DNA of 12,872 nt from Candidatus Kerfeldbacteria bacterium (GTDB taxonomy: Bacteria; Patescibacteriota; Patescibacteriia; SBBC01): contig CAINXF010000170.1 in assembly GCA_903854795.1 (NCBI GenBank), positions 1 to 12,872 on the forward strand. The letters are read 5' to 3'. A program made the position numbers and the translations under genes. The number at the start of each line of letters is the position of its first letter. Position 1 is the first letter of the stretch. Shown piece by piece: positions 12,869-12,872 of this stretch. The notes below the pieces were generated by a model. That model was not told the DNA's origin and did no database searches. It saw only the letters and a list, made by a program, of their open reading frames with translations.

Positions 12869-12872
12869 TCGA

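Noticed and set aside
1..12872. CRISPR array, insertion sequence or prophage genes
   Set aside because: No spaced direct repeats of CRISPR type, no transposase or integrase motifs and no terminal inverted repeats were seen.
1..12872. Alternative genetic code (TGA as glycine) as in some CPR lineages
   Set aside because: TGA ends several genes at overlaps with the next ATG, and no recognised gene contains an in-frame TGA.

Overview
The window looks like a piece of a moderately GC-rich bacterial chromosome using the standard code: TGA, TAA and TAG all end genes, and no in-frame TGA occurs inside a gene. The gene set resembles Candidate Phyla Radiation (Patescibacteria/Parcubacteria-type) genomes. 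It has a VanW-family envelope protein with an Asn-alternating (NTNTN) tail, a SpoIID-like protein carrying NBR1-type Ig-like domains, tightly packed genes with ATGA overlaps, and a solitary ruvB. This placement is inference from style and family content; no phylogenetic marker was tested.

Layout. Positions 1-806 are read from the minus strand: a tRNA-Glu(TTC) gene (732-806) with its own promoter, followed by an open frame (673 to the left edge) of unknown family that continues outside the window. From 900 the plus strand carries an hsp20 small heat-shock gene behind a strong sigma70-type promoter, with a VanW/PG-binding envelope protein 11 bp behind it. After a gap of about 210 bp with a TATAAT box and a leader hairpin comes a second plus-strand operon: ruvB (TTG start), a two-helix small membrane protein, and a membrane-anchored bacterial PH-domain protein. 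The last of these overlaps, tail to tail by 17 bp, a minus-strand gene (5584-7443) for an exported SpoIID-like protein with Ig-like domains.

Positions 7444-7678 form a divergent regulatory region. It holds two back-to-back promoters whose -35 boxes are 8 bp apart and form an inverted repeat, a 13-bp exact direct repeat, a short SD-preceded leader ORF, and a terminator-like hairpin with a T7 tract in the leader of the SpoIID-like gene. From 7679 to 12819 the plus strand carries a four-gene, fully overlapping surface-polysaccharide operon: Wzx-type flippase, GT4 glycosyltransferase, and two successive O-antigen ligase/polymerase-family membrane proteins. A strong bidirectional-looking terminator (12824-12868) closes it.

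Taken together the window is mostly cell-envelope biology: two exported or anchored wall-associated proteins (VanW-like and SpoIID-like), a PH-domain membrane protein, and a glycan assembly and export module. I see no CRISPR array, insertion sequence or obvious prophage. The least explained parts are the left-edge frame, the leader of the SpoIID-like gene, and the tandem ligase pair, whose second member lacks a usual arginine.
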